Assembly (NCBI RefSeq): GCF_017565425.1
Contig: NZ_JAGEMK010000010.1
Location: 62,001 to 126,000, forward strand
Source: Actinotalea soli
GTDB lineage: Bacteria > Actinomycetota > Actinomycetes > Actinomycetales > Cellulomonadaceae
DNA: 64,000 nt
Reading direction: 5' to 3'
Shown one piece after another: positions 1-6,626 of this stretch (positions are counted from its first letter, which is position 1; every line of letters starts with the position of its first letter). A program made the position numbers and the translations under genes. Below the pieces are notes generated by a model, which was not told the DNA's origin, searched no databases, and saw only the letters and a list, made by a program, of their open reading frames with translations.

Positions 1-1
1 C

Positions 2-160
2 GCCGGGGGGACCACCGAGATCGCCGACCACGTGACCCTGGTGGCCCGCGCCGCCCAGGGCACCTCGGGTCAGGTCGGCGAGGTGCGGGACGCCGTCACG
101 GACCTCTCCTCGGTCGCCGCCGAGCTCGGCGAGGGCTCCCGCGAGTTCACCCTGGCGTGA
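2..160 (+). CDS. Methyl-accepting chemotaxis protein, C-terminal end (partial)
   Basis: Only the last 52 codons are in the window; the 5' part lies to the left. The peptide ends in a long amphipathic helix of the kind AGGTTEIADHVTLVARAAQ followed by QVGEVRDAVTDLSSVAAEL, with the heptad-like Val/Leu/Ala spacing and Thr/Ser/Gln/Glu surface that ends bacterial chemoreceptor signalling domains. Known family role: transmits ligand occupancy to CheA/CheW. The identification rests on this short tail only, so the sensor domain and membrane topology cannot be stated. It is followed after 20 nt by a strong hairpin that separates it from a convergent gene. Confidence 0.6.
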   Translation, partial: AGGTTEIADHVTLVARAAQGTSGQVGEVRDAVTDLSSVAAELGEGSREFTLA

Positions 161-180
161 CCCCTCACCCCTGCTGAAGT

Positions 181-230
181 CTCGTGTCAGACGCTGGGAT
201 ACCCAGGGCGACCCCAGCGTCTGACACGAG
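181..230. repeat. 50-nt palindromic element, copy A
   Basis: The two outer 11-mers are CTCGTGTCAGA and TCTGACACGAG, perfect reverse complements. Next come complementary 5-mers CGCTG/CAGCG, around an 18-nt centre containing CCCAGGG. Identical architecture and length occur at 2329-2378 and 8694-8743. Here it sits between convergent genes (chemoreceptor and pentapeptide protein) and can act as a bidirectional terminator; no T-tract is present. Confidence 0.85.
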
Positions 231-236
231 CTTCGG

Positions 237-845
237 TCAGGTGACGGCGATCCGCAGGTGGTCGGCCATCGCGGGGGCGAGCTCGAGCAGCTGCTGCTCG
301 CTGATGGTCGCCCCCGCGAGCCCGTCGACGCCCTCGATCCCCGAGAGGTCCGCGCCGCGCAGGTCGACCTCGGTCAGGGTCGAGCGGTGCAGGGCCAGGC
401 GGCCGATCCGGCTGCCGGTGATGGTCAGGCGCTTGACCGTCGCGTCGCCGAGGTCGAGATCCCCCAGGACGACGCCGTCGATCCGCAGGTCGGTGATCCT
501 CGCGCCGCGCAGGTTGAGGTAGTCGGTCTTGCCGCCGCGCAGGGTGACCCGGGTCCAGGTGCTGCCGTAGGCCTGGACCGCGCCGAGCCGGCAGTCGAGG
601 AGCTCGACCCCCTGCCAGGCCGCGTCCGGGGTGTGCAGCTCTCCGGCCGTCACCTGCTCGAGGACGGTGTCGACCAGCCGCGCGTGGCTCATCCGCACCC
701 CGTCGAGACGGCAGCGGACCAGCGCGCAGTCGACCAGGGTCGCCCCGGTGGCGTCCTGCCCGGTGAGGTCGAGGTCCTCGAGAGAGGCGAGGTCGACGTC
801 GGCCCCGGGCTCGAGGGGACCGGTGAAGGGTTCGCGGTGCGGCAC
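237..845 (-). CDS. Pentapeptide-repeat protein
   Basis: 202 residues. The body is built of A(D/N)LXX-like five-residue repeats, seen as LDLTGQDATGATLVDCALV in the N-terminal third and ITDLRIDGVVLGDLDLGDA / LTEVDLRGADLSGIEGVDG towards the end, which in this family fold into a right-handed quadrilateral beta-helix. It has no signal peptide or catalytic motif, so a cytoplasmic protein-binding role is likely but the partner is unknown; some family members (MfpA, Qnr) protect gyrase, and nothing here proves that. The GTG start at 845 was chosen because a purine-rich stretch lies just upstream; the frame stays open much further upstream, across the neighbouring lipoprotein gene, which is a shadow. 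The gene ends 6 nt after the copy A hairpin. Confidence 0.8.
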   Translation of the reverse strand: MPHREPFTGPLEPGADVDLASLEDLDLTGQDATGATLVDCALVRCRLDGVRMSHARLVDTVLEQVTAGELHTPDAAWQGVELLDCRLGAVQAYGSTWTRVTLRGGKTDYLNLRGARITDLRIDGVVLGDLDLGDATVKRLTITGSRIGRLALHRSTLTEVDLRGADLSGIEGVDGLAGATISEQQLLELAPAMADHLRIAVT

Positions 846-1001
846 GGCCCTACTCTGCCCGCCGGCACCGACGGGCCGCACCGACGAGCGGCACCGACGA
901 GCGCGCACCGGTCTGCCGCAAGGCGCGCCGCCGTCGCCACACAGACCAGGCAGCGGGCGAGGCACGCTGCCGCGCCGGCGTCGACACCGAGGAGGGCGAG
1001 C

Positions 1002-1943
1002 ATGCGCACGACACGAGGAACCGGACGAGCGGCGTGGCGCAACGCGGTCCTCGGCGTGCTGATGATCGGGCTCGCCGGGTGCATGACCCCCGCGGGCGAC
1101 GGCGCCACGCCCGCCGAGCCCGGTGGGGCGGACGAACCGACCGAGGAGGCGGCAGTGACCGGTCTTCCCCTGCTCCAGGTCCGGCAGAGCGGAGGGTTCG
1201 TGCTGGCCGGGACGGACTTCCGCACGGTGCCGGAGGTGACCGTGTACGCGGACGGCCAGGTGATCAGCCACGGGCCCCAGCTCCTGGTCTACCCGCCCCC
1301 GGCCCTGCCGAACCTGCTGACGCACGAGCTCACGGCCGAGGACGTCGCCGCGGTCGTCGCCGCGGCCCGCGAGGCCGGTCTCCTCGAGGAGGCCCCGGAC
1401 TACGGGCAGCCTCCGATCGCTGACGTCCCGGCCACCGTGGTCGAGCTGCACGTGGACGGCGAGACCGTCCGCCACGAGGTGCAGGCCCTCGGCGTCGAGG
1501 AGGGTCCTGACGGGACGGCTCCAGGGGCAGACCCTGACGCCGCAGGGGGCGCCTCGGGTGACCTCGGGCTGACCCAGGAGCAGGTGACCGCGCGCGCGCG
1601 GCTGTCGGAGTTCCTCACCACGGCCCGCGAGATCACGGGTGTCGGCGAGGCCGGCGAGGAGACCTCGTACGAGATCACCGCCTTCGCCGTGATGGCCAGG
1701 CCGGCGGTCCCCGCCCCTGCCGAGGACGGTCTCGAGCCGGGGGTGTTCCCCTGGCCCTTGACCGAGCTCGCGCTCGCGGAGCTCGAGGAGTGCACGTCGG
1801 TGACGGGAGACCAGGCCGTGACCCTCAGGGAGGCCCTGACCGACGCCGCCACCACCTCCCTCGTCGAGCAGGACGGCGCGCTGTACGAGCTATGGCCGCG
1901 CCCCCTGCTGCCCCACGAGGAGGGCTGCGAGGACCTGCTCTGA
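1002..1943 (+). CDS. Putative lipoprotein of unknown function
   Basis: 313 residues. The N-terminus has arginines, a hydrophobic stretch (AVLGVLMIG) and a lipobox LAGC near residue 27, so it should be exported and lipid-anchored. The Thr/Pro/Gly/Glu-rich linker after the cysteine is typical of actinobacterial lipoproteins. The mature part contains a recurring pattern (VTVYADGQVI, LLEEAPDYGQPPIAD, TVVELHVDGETV) of short beta-strands, but I do not recognise a domain. The ATG at 1002 is preceded by GGAGG at 991-995; the frame is open further upstream without a good ribosome binding site. It is divergent from the pentapeptide gene and convergent with the hydratase gene. Confidence 0.75.
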   Translation: MRTTRGTGRAAWRNAVLGVLMIGLAGCMTPAGDGATPAEPGGADEPTEEAAVTGLPLLQVRQSGGFVLAGTDFRTVPEVTVYADGQVISHGPQLLVYPPPALPNLLTHELTAEDVAAVVAAAREAGLLEEAPDYGQPPIADVPATVVELHVDGETVRHEVQALGVEEGPDGTAPGADPDAAGGASGDLGLTQEQVTARARLSEFLTTAREITGVGEAGEETSYEITAFAVMARPAVPAPAEDGLEPGVFPWPLTELALAELEECTSVTGDQAVTLREALTDAATTSLVEQDGALYELWPRPLLPHEEGCEDLL

Positions 1944-1955
1944 CCGCGGGAGGGA

Positions 1956-2936
1956 TCAGCTCGACGGGCTGACCCCGCCCGTCAGGTGCGTGCGTCCGCT
2001 CCGGGGGCTCCACGCCTCGAAGGAGAAGCCCTCCGCCTCGCCGTCGGCCCGGGCGACGCGCACCGCGACCGTGCTCGGGAGCACCACGGGCTTGGCGAAC
2101 TGCACGTGCCACACGAAGGCCTCGCCGCGGGCCGGTCCGACGTCGGCCAGGGCGCGGGCCGCGGTGTACATGCCGTGGGCGATCGCGCGGGGGAAGCCGA
2201 AGGCCTTGGCCGCGAGGGCCGAGGTGTGGATCGGGTTCTGGTCCCCGGAGACCGCCGCGTACCGCCGCCCGACCTCGCCCCCGAGCCGCCACTGCCCCGT
2301 CGGCGCCCGCCCAGCCCCCTCCTCAGACCTCGTGTCAGAACCTCGGGTGCCCAGGGCACCCTGAGGTTCTGACACGAGGTTGTCGGGGGACGGGAGGGGG
2401 GTGGGGTCGGTCGAGGCCGAGTGGGGGGCCAGGTGATGGCCCTTGGCGAGGTAGGTCGAGGTGCCGGTCCACACCAGCTCCTCCTCGACCCACGCCTCGG
2501 CGACCAGGTCGACCGTGACCCCCGAGCGGTGCGCGTGCAGGTCCTGCGCCCGCACCCGCAGGTCCATCTCCTCGTCCAGCCGGACGGCGCGCCGCTGCTC
2601 GACCTGGTTGGCCACGTGGACCATGCCGAGCAGCGGCAGCGGGAAGCCGGGCCGCACCATCAGGGCGGTCGCGACCGGGAAGGCCAGCACGTGCACGAAC
2701 CCCGCCGGGAGCGCGTCCTGGCCGGTCTCGCCGAGCAGGTGCTGGTAGGTGCTCAGGTGCTCGACCTCGGCCCGGACCCCGCGCACCAGGAGCTCGGTGG
2801 CCGGCAGGTCGTCCGGCCGTACCGTCCGGCGTCGGGCGGCCGCGGCCCGCGCGGACCCTGCCACCCCGCGCGCGTAGAGCCCCCCGAGGGCGGGGACCGC
2901 GTCGAGCTCGACGACCTCGACCTCAGGGGTCCTCAC
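1956..2936 (-). CDS. MaoC-like (double hot-dog) 3-hydroxyacyl-thioester dehydratase
   Basis: 326 residues, last gene of a three-gene minus-strand operon. The second half carries the hydratase-2 signature: YAAVSGDQNPIH followed by FGFPRAIAHGMYTAA, giving the conserved Asp and His for (R)-specific hydration of enoyl thioesters. The first half (residues about 40-180) is a non-catalytic hot-dog domain. The GTG start overlaps the stop of the reductase gene by 4 nt, so translation is probably coupled. It resembles mycobacterial HtdX, and gene order supports that. Odd point: the linker between the two domains contains an in-frame 50-nt palindromic element (2329-2378), which adds residues such as NLVSEPQGALGTRGSDTRSE and makes the protein longer than the roughly 280 residues of HtdX. 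Confidence 0.85.
   Translation of the reverse strand: MRTPEVEVVELDAVPALGGLYARGVAGSARAAAARRRTVRPDDLPATELLVRGVRAEVEHLSTYQHLLGETGQDALPAGFVHVLAFPVATALMVRPGFPLPLLGMVHVANQVEQRRAVRLDEEMDLRVRAQDLHAHRSGVTVDLVAEAWVEEELVWTGTSTYLAKGHHLAPHSASTDPTPLPSPDNLVSEPQGALGTRGSDTRSEEGAGRAPTGQWRLGGEVGRRYAAVSGDQNPIHTSALAAKAFGFPRAIAHGMYTAARALADVGPARGEAFVWHVQFAKPVVLPSTVAVRVARADGEAEGFSFEAWSPRSGRTHLTGGVSPSS
2329..2378. repeat. 50-nt palindromic element, copy B, inside a coding region
   Basis: Same terminal 11-mers as copies A and C. The inner 5-mers are ACCTC/GAGGT and the centre is GGGTGCCCAGGGCACCC, so almost the whole element can pair around a single A, with one bulge. It is read through in the MaoC-type hydratase gene without a stop codon. 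One further base pair on the left and right (2327-2380) extends the stem to a 54-nt palindrome. Confidence 0.9.
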
Positions 2937-4279
2937 TGGCCGACCATGTTCTGCCCGCACACGCGCAGCACCTGGCCGTTGACCCCACCCGCCTGGGGCG
3001 AGACGAGGAAGGCGATGGCCTCGGCCACGTCGCGCGGCTGCCCGCCCTGCTGCAGCGAGTTGAGCCTCCGGGCCACCTCCCGGGTCGCGAAGGGGATCCG
3101 CGCCGTCATGTCGGTCTCGATGAACCCGGGGGCGACCGCGTTGATGGTGCCGCCCGCACCCTCGAGGGCCGAGGCCGAGGCCCGCACCATCCCGATCACG
3201 CCCGCCTTGGAGGCCGCGTAGTTGGTCTGCCCGCGGTTGCCCGCGATGCCGCTGGTCGAGGCCAGGCACACCACCCGCGGGGCCGTGCCGAGCTGGTCGC
3301 CGTCGAGCAGGGCCTGGGTGATGCGCAGCGGGGCCGTGACGTTGACCGCGAGCACCGGGTCCCAGGTCTCGGGCTTCATGTTGGCCAGCAGCTTGTCCCG
3401 CAGGATGCCCGCGTTGTGGATCACCAGGTCGAGCTGGCCGTGACGGGACCGCACGTGCTCGGTGATCCGCTCGGCGGCGTCCTCGCGGGTGACGTCGAGC
3501 TGCAGGGCCGAGCCGTGCACCTCGTTGGCCACGGCGGCCAGCGCGTCCCCGGCCGCCGGGACGTCCACGGCGACGACGGTCGCGCCGTCCCGCGCCAGCG
3601 TCCGGGCGATCTCGGCGCCGATGCCGCGGGCAGCCCCGGTCACCACCGCGACCTGCCCCTCGAGCGGCCGCTCCCAGTCAGCGGGCAGCTCGCCCGCCCC
3701 GGAGCCGATCGTGAGCAGCTGGCCGTCCACGAAGGCCGACCGGCCCGAGAGCAGGAAGCGCAGCGTCCCGGCCACCGAGGGGGCGTCGATCTCGACGCCG
3801 TCGCCCAGCACGATCCCGTTGCCGGTCGCCCCGCGCCGCAGCTCCTTGGCCAGGGACCGCAGCACGCCGTCGATCCCCTGGCGGGCGGCAGCCACGGCAG
3901 GGGCCGCGTCCCCGGGGGCCCGCGAGACGGTGACCACGCGGCCACCCGGGGCGAGCCCGCGCAGCACCCCGCCGGTGGTCAGCAGCGGTGCGCCGAGGTC
4001 GGCGGGGGCCTGCGCCCCGGTGAGCACGACGAGGATCGCGCCGAACCGGTCGTCCCGGTTCCCGTGCCGGTGCACGTCGAGGTCCCAGCCGAGCAGCTGC
4101 TCGGCGAGGGCGTCGGCCTCGGCCTGGGAGCCGGCGTCGTGGACGACCAGCACCGGGCCGGTCACCAGGGGGTCGCCCGGGCGGTGGCGGCGCAGCACCG
4201 CGGGGCGCGGCAGGCCCAGGCGCTGGGCGAGGGTCTTGGTGAACCCCGTGTTGACGAGGTTCAGGTACGTGTCGGTCAT
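2933..4279 (-). CDS. fabG: 3-oxoacyl-ACP reductase, long FabG4-type
   Basis: 448 residues, roughly 200 more than ordinary FabG. The C-terminal half (from about residue 205) is a classical short-chain dehydrogenase: TGAARGIGAEIARTLA for NAD(P)H binding, HNAGILRDKLLANM, the serine in CLASTSGIAGNRGQ, and the YAASK tetrad. The N-terminal half is a degenerate Rossmann/flavodoxin-like domain (VLVVHDAG, ILVVLTG), as in mycobacterial FabG4 (HMwFabG), which is NADH-dependent. It probably reduces 3-oxoacyl thioesters in the cytoplasm. It overlaps the thiolase stop by 4 nt (ATGA) and the hydratase start by 4 nt (GTGA), so all three genes are one operon encoding thiolysis/condensation, reduction and dehydration steps. 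Confidence 0.92.
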   Translation of the reverse strand: MTDTYLNLVNTGFTKTLAQRLGLPRPAVLRRHRPGDPLVTGPVLVVHDAGSQAEADALAEQLLGWDLDVHRHGNRDDRFGAILVVLTGAQAPADLGAPLLTTGGVLRGLAPGGRVVTVSRAPGDAAPAVAAARQGIDGVLRSLAKELRRGATGNGIVLGDGVEIDAPSVAGTLRFLLSGRSAFVDGQLLTIGSGAGELPADWERPLEGQVAVVTGAARGIGAEIARTLARDGATVVAVDVPAAGDALAAVANEVHGSALQLDVTREDAAERITEHVRSRHGQLDLVIHNAGILRDKLLANMKPETWDPVLAVNVTAPLRITQALLDGDQLGTAPRVVCLASTSGIAGNRGQTNYAASKAGVIGMVRASASALEGAGGTINAVAPGFIETDMTARIPFATREVARRLNSLQQGGQPRDVAEAIAFLVSPQAGGVNGQVLRVCGQNMVGQ

Positions 4280-5640
4280 GCTGCCTCCAGGATCGCGACG
4301 ACGGCCTGCCCGCCCGCGGCGCACACCGAGATCAGGCCACGGCTGCCCGGGCCCTTCGCGGTGAGCTGCTTGGCGAGGGTGGCGACGATGCGCCCGCCGG
4401 TCGCGGCGAACGGGTGCCCGGCCGCGAGGGACGAGCCGTGGACGTTGAGCTTGCTGCGGTCGATCGAGCCGAGGGCGCCGTCCAGGCCCAGGCGCTCGCG
4501 GCAGTACTCCTCGGACTCCCAGATCGCGAGGTTGCACAGCACCGTGGCGGCGAAGGCCTCGTGGATCTCGTAGTAGTCGAAGTCCTGCAGGCTCAGGCCG
4601 TTGCGGGCCAGCAGCCTCGGGACGGCGTGGGCCCCGGCCATCAGCAGCCCGTCCCGGCCGTGCGCGAAGTCCACGGCCCCGGCCTCGACGTCGACCACGG
4701 TGGCGAGCACCGGCAGGCCGCGCTCGGCGGCCCACGCGTCGCTCGCGAGGAGCACGGTCGAGGCGCCGTCGGACAGCGGGGTCGAGTTGCCCGCGGTCAT
4801 GGTGGCGGGGGTCTCGAGGTGCTTGCCGAAGACGGGCTTGAGCTTGGCGAGCTTCTCGACCGAGGTGTCGGCCCGCAGGTTCGCGTCGCGGGTCAGGCCC
4901 CGGTAGGGGGTGAGCAGGTCGTCGAAGAACCCGTCGTCGTAGGCGGCGGCGAGGCGGTGGTGGCTCGCGGCGGCGAGCTCGTCCTGGGCCTCACGGGTGA
5001 TGCCCATCGCGGCGGTGGTCAGGGCCTGGTGCTCGCCCATGGACAGGCCGGTGCGGGGCTCGCCGGTGGTCGGGGCCGAGGGGGCGAGGTGCCCGGGCCG
5101 GATGCGCGAGACGGCCTTGAGCTTCTGCTGGGGGGTCTTGGCGCGGGACAGGTCGAGCAGGATGGTGCGCAGCGCGTCGCTCACGACGATGGGCGCGTCC
5201 GAGGTCGAGTCGACGCCCCCCGCGATGCCGGACTCGATCTGCCCGAGCCGGATCTTGTTGGTCAGCCCGACGACGGTCTCCATGCCGGTCGCGCAGGCCT
5301 GCTGCACGTCGTAGGCAGGGGTCTCGGGGGACAGGGCCGAGCCGAGCACCGACTCCCGGGCGAGGTTGAAGTCCTTGGAGTGCTTGAGCACGGCCCCGGC
5401 GGCCACCTCGCCGACCCGCTCGCCGGCCAGGCCGAACCGTGCCACGAGCCCGTCGAGGGCCGCCGTCAGCATGTCCTGGTTGCTGGCCCGCACGTAGGGG
5501 CCACCCGAGCGGGCGAAGGGGATCCGGTTCCCGCCGACCACGACGGCACGGCGCGGGCTGCTGCCGTCCCCGCCCGCGCCGGTGCTGCCGGGGGTGGGGC
5601 CTGAGGAGGTCTGGCTTCCGGGGGTGCGGGCTGCCGCCAT
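4276..5640 (-). CDS. Acetyl-CoA C-acyltransferase (thiolase, FadA2/FadI-like)
   Basis: About 454 residues. Thiolase marks are in order: VGGNRIPFARSGG near the N-terminus, the nucleophilic cysteine in VQQACATGMETVVG (about residue 100), HEAFAATV, the histidine motif LAAGHPFAATGGR, and the C-terminal cysteine in SVCAAGGQAV. Role: reversible cleavage/formation of 3-oxoacyl-CoA. It is the first gene of the operon with the FabG4-like reductase and MaoC hydratase, matching Rv0243-Rv0242c-Rv0241c in Mycobacterium. Two starts are possible; ATG at 5640 lies 7 nt after AGAGGA, whereas the ATG at 5646 is too close to it. The first 30 residues are Ser/Gly/Thr-rich and not conserved thiolase sequence. Confidence 0.92.
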   Translation of the reverse strand: MAAARTPGSQTSSGPTPGSTGAGGDGSSPRRAVVVGGNRIPFARSGGPYVRASNQDMLTAALDGLVARFGLAGERVGEVAAGAVLKHSKDFNLARESVLGSALSPETPAYDVQQACATGMETVVGLTNKIRLGQIESGIAGGVDSTSDAPIVVSDALRTILLDLSRAKTPQQKLKAVSRIRPGHLAPSAPTTGEPRTGLSMGEHQALTTAAMGITREAQDELAAASHHRLAAAYDDGFFDDLLTPYRGLTRDANLRADTSVEKLAKLKPVFGKHLETPATMTAGNSTPLSDGASTVLLASDAWAAERGLPVLATVVDVEAGAVDFAHGRDGLLMAGAHAVPRLLARNGLSLQDFDYYEIHEAFAATVLCNLAIWESEEYCRERLGLDGALGSIDRSKLNVHGSSLAAGHPFAATGGRIVATLAKQLTAKGPGSRGLISVCAAGGQAVVAILEAA

Positions 5641-5696
5641 GGGCATGTCCTCTCGCGTCGTCGTTGAGCGTTCGGTCGGTCACCTGACCCCGGGGA

Positions 5697-5709
5697 CCTG
5701 GGTCCCAGG
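5697..5709. promoter_or_regulatory. Possible operator in the divergent thiolase/TetR intergenic region
   Basis: The 128-nt gap between the thiolase operon and the TetR gene contains CCTGGGTCCCAGG, a 13-nt palindrome with 6-bp arms. Its place between a divergent regulator and a target operon suits a TetR operator, but the arms are short and GC-rich and I see no second copy. Confidence 0.25.
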
Positions 5710-5768
5710 GGATCTGGGAGGCCGGGTGCTAGTGCCTGACACCCACAGTACCTGATACCGTCAGTCTC

Positions 5769-6626
5769 GTGAGTCGGATCACATCGGCAAGGTCGCCCGG
5801 GACCGGACGCAGCGCGAGCGCGCCGGCCCTGCTCGGCGGCCTGCCCGCATCCGACGACGGCGTGCCCGCCGGTCCTGGTCCTGCCGCCGACGGCACCCCC
5901 GAGGTCGACCTCCGCACGCCGGACGGCCGCTCGGCGCGCTGGGACGAGCACCGCACCCAGCGCCGTGCCGCGCTGGTGCACGCCGCGCGCAAGGCCGTCC
6001 ACCGCCACGGTCCGGACGTCTCGATGGAGGAGATCGCCGCGACGGCCGGCACCTCGAAGTCGATCGTCTACCGGTACTTCCAGGACAAGCCCGGGCTGCA
6101 GGTCGCCGTCGGCGCCGCGGTCGTGGCGCAGATGCACACGGCCCTCGACGAGGCCTCGCGGGCCGCGGAGACCCCGCGCGAGGGGCTGCGCGCCATGATC
6201 GACGTGTATCTCGCGATGGTCGAGCACTCCCCGCACGTCTACTACTTCGTCACCCGCCCCCTCTCGGAGGACGCCGAGGCGCCCTTGGGGCACTTCCTCG
6301 ACGCGGTCGCGAACCTCATCGCCAGGCCCTTCACCGCGGTGCTCACCGCGGGCAGCCGCGAGCGTGTGCAGGCGGACCTGTGGGCCTCGGGAGCCGTGGG
6401 CTTCATCCGCGGCACCGGGGAGTGGTGGCTGAGCCACCGCGAGGACGACGGCGCCCCGACCCGCCTCGAGCTGACCGACCGCGTGACGACGTGGCTGCTG
6501 GCCGGGCCCGTGGGCTTCCTGACCCGTACCCGCCAGGAGGCCTCGAGCCACGCCGAGCCTCCGAGCACGACCGAGACCCCTTGTACGACTCCCACCGCCC
6601 ACCTCAACGACGAGGAGCAGTCATGA
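5769..6626 (+). CDS. TetR/AcrR-family transcriptional regulator
   Basis: 285 residues from the GTG. The DNA-binding domain is clear: VSMEEIAATAGTSKSIVYRY followed by FQDKPGLQ around residues 84-110, then an all-helical ligand domain with WWLSH and DRVTTWLLAG. The 55 residues before it are Gly/Ala/Pro-rich and unlike TetR proteins, so the true start could be further in; no better ribosome binding site decides it. It is divergent from the thiolase operon and its stop overlaps the acyl-CoA dehydrogenase start by 4 nt (ATGA), so it probably controls both as an acyl-CoA-responsive repressor of fatty acid breakdown (inference from position). Confidence 0.88.
   Translation: MSRITSARSPGTGRSASAPALLGGLPASDDGVPAGPGPAADGTPEVDLRTPDGRSARWDEHRTQRRAALVHAARKAVHRHGPDVSMEEIAATAGTSKSIVYRYFQDKPGLQVAVGAAVVAQMHTALDEASRAAETPREGLRAMIDVYLAMVEHSPHVYYFVTRPLSEDAEAPLGHFLDAVANLIARPFTAVLTAGSRERVQADLWASGAVGFIRGTGEWWLSHREDDGAPTRLELTDRVTTWLLAGPVGFLTRTRQEASSHAEPPSTTETPCTTPTAHLNDEEQS

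Noticed and set aside
5697-5709. Definite TetR operator
   Set aside because: The arms are only 6 bp and GC-rich; kept as a low-confidence feature, not as a finding.
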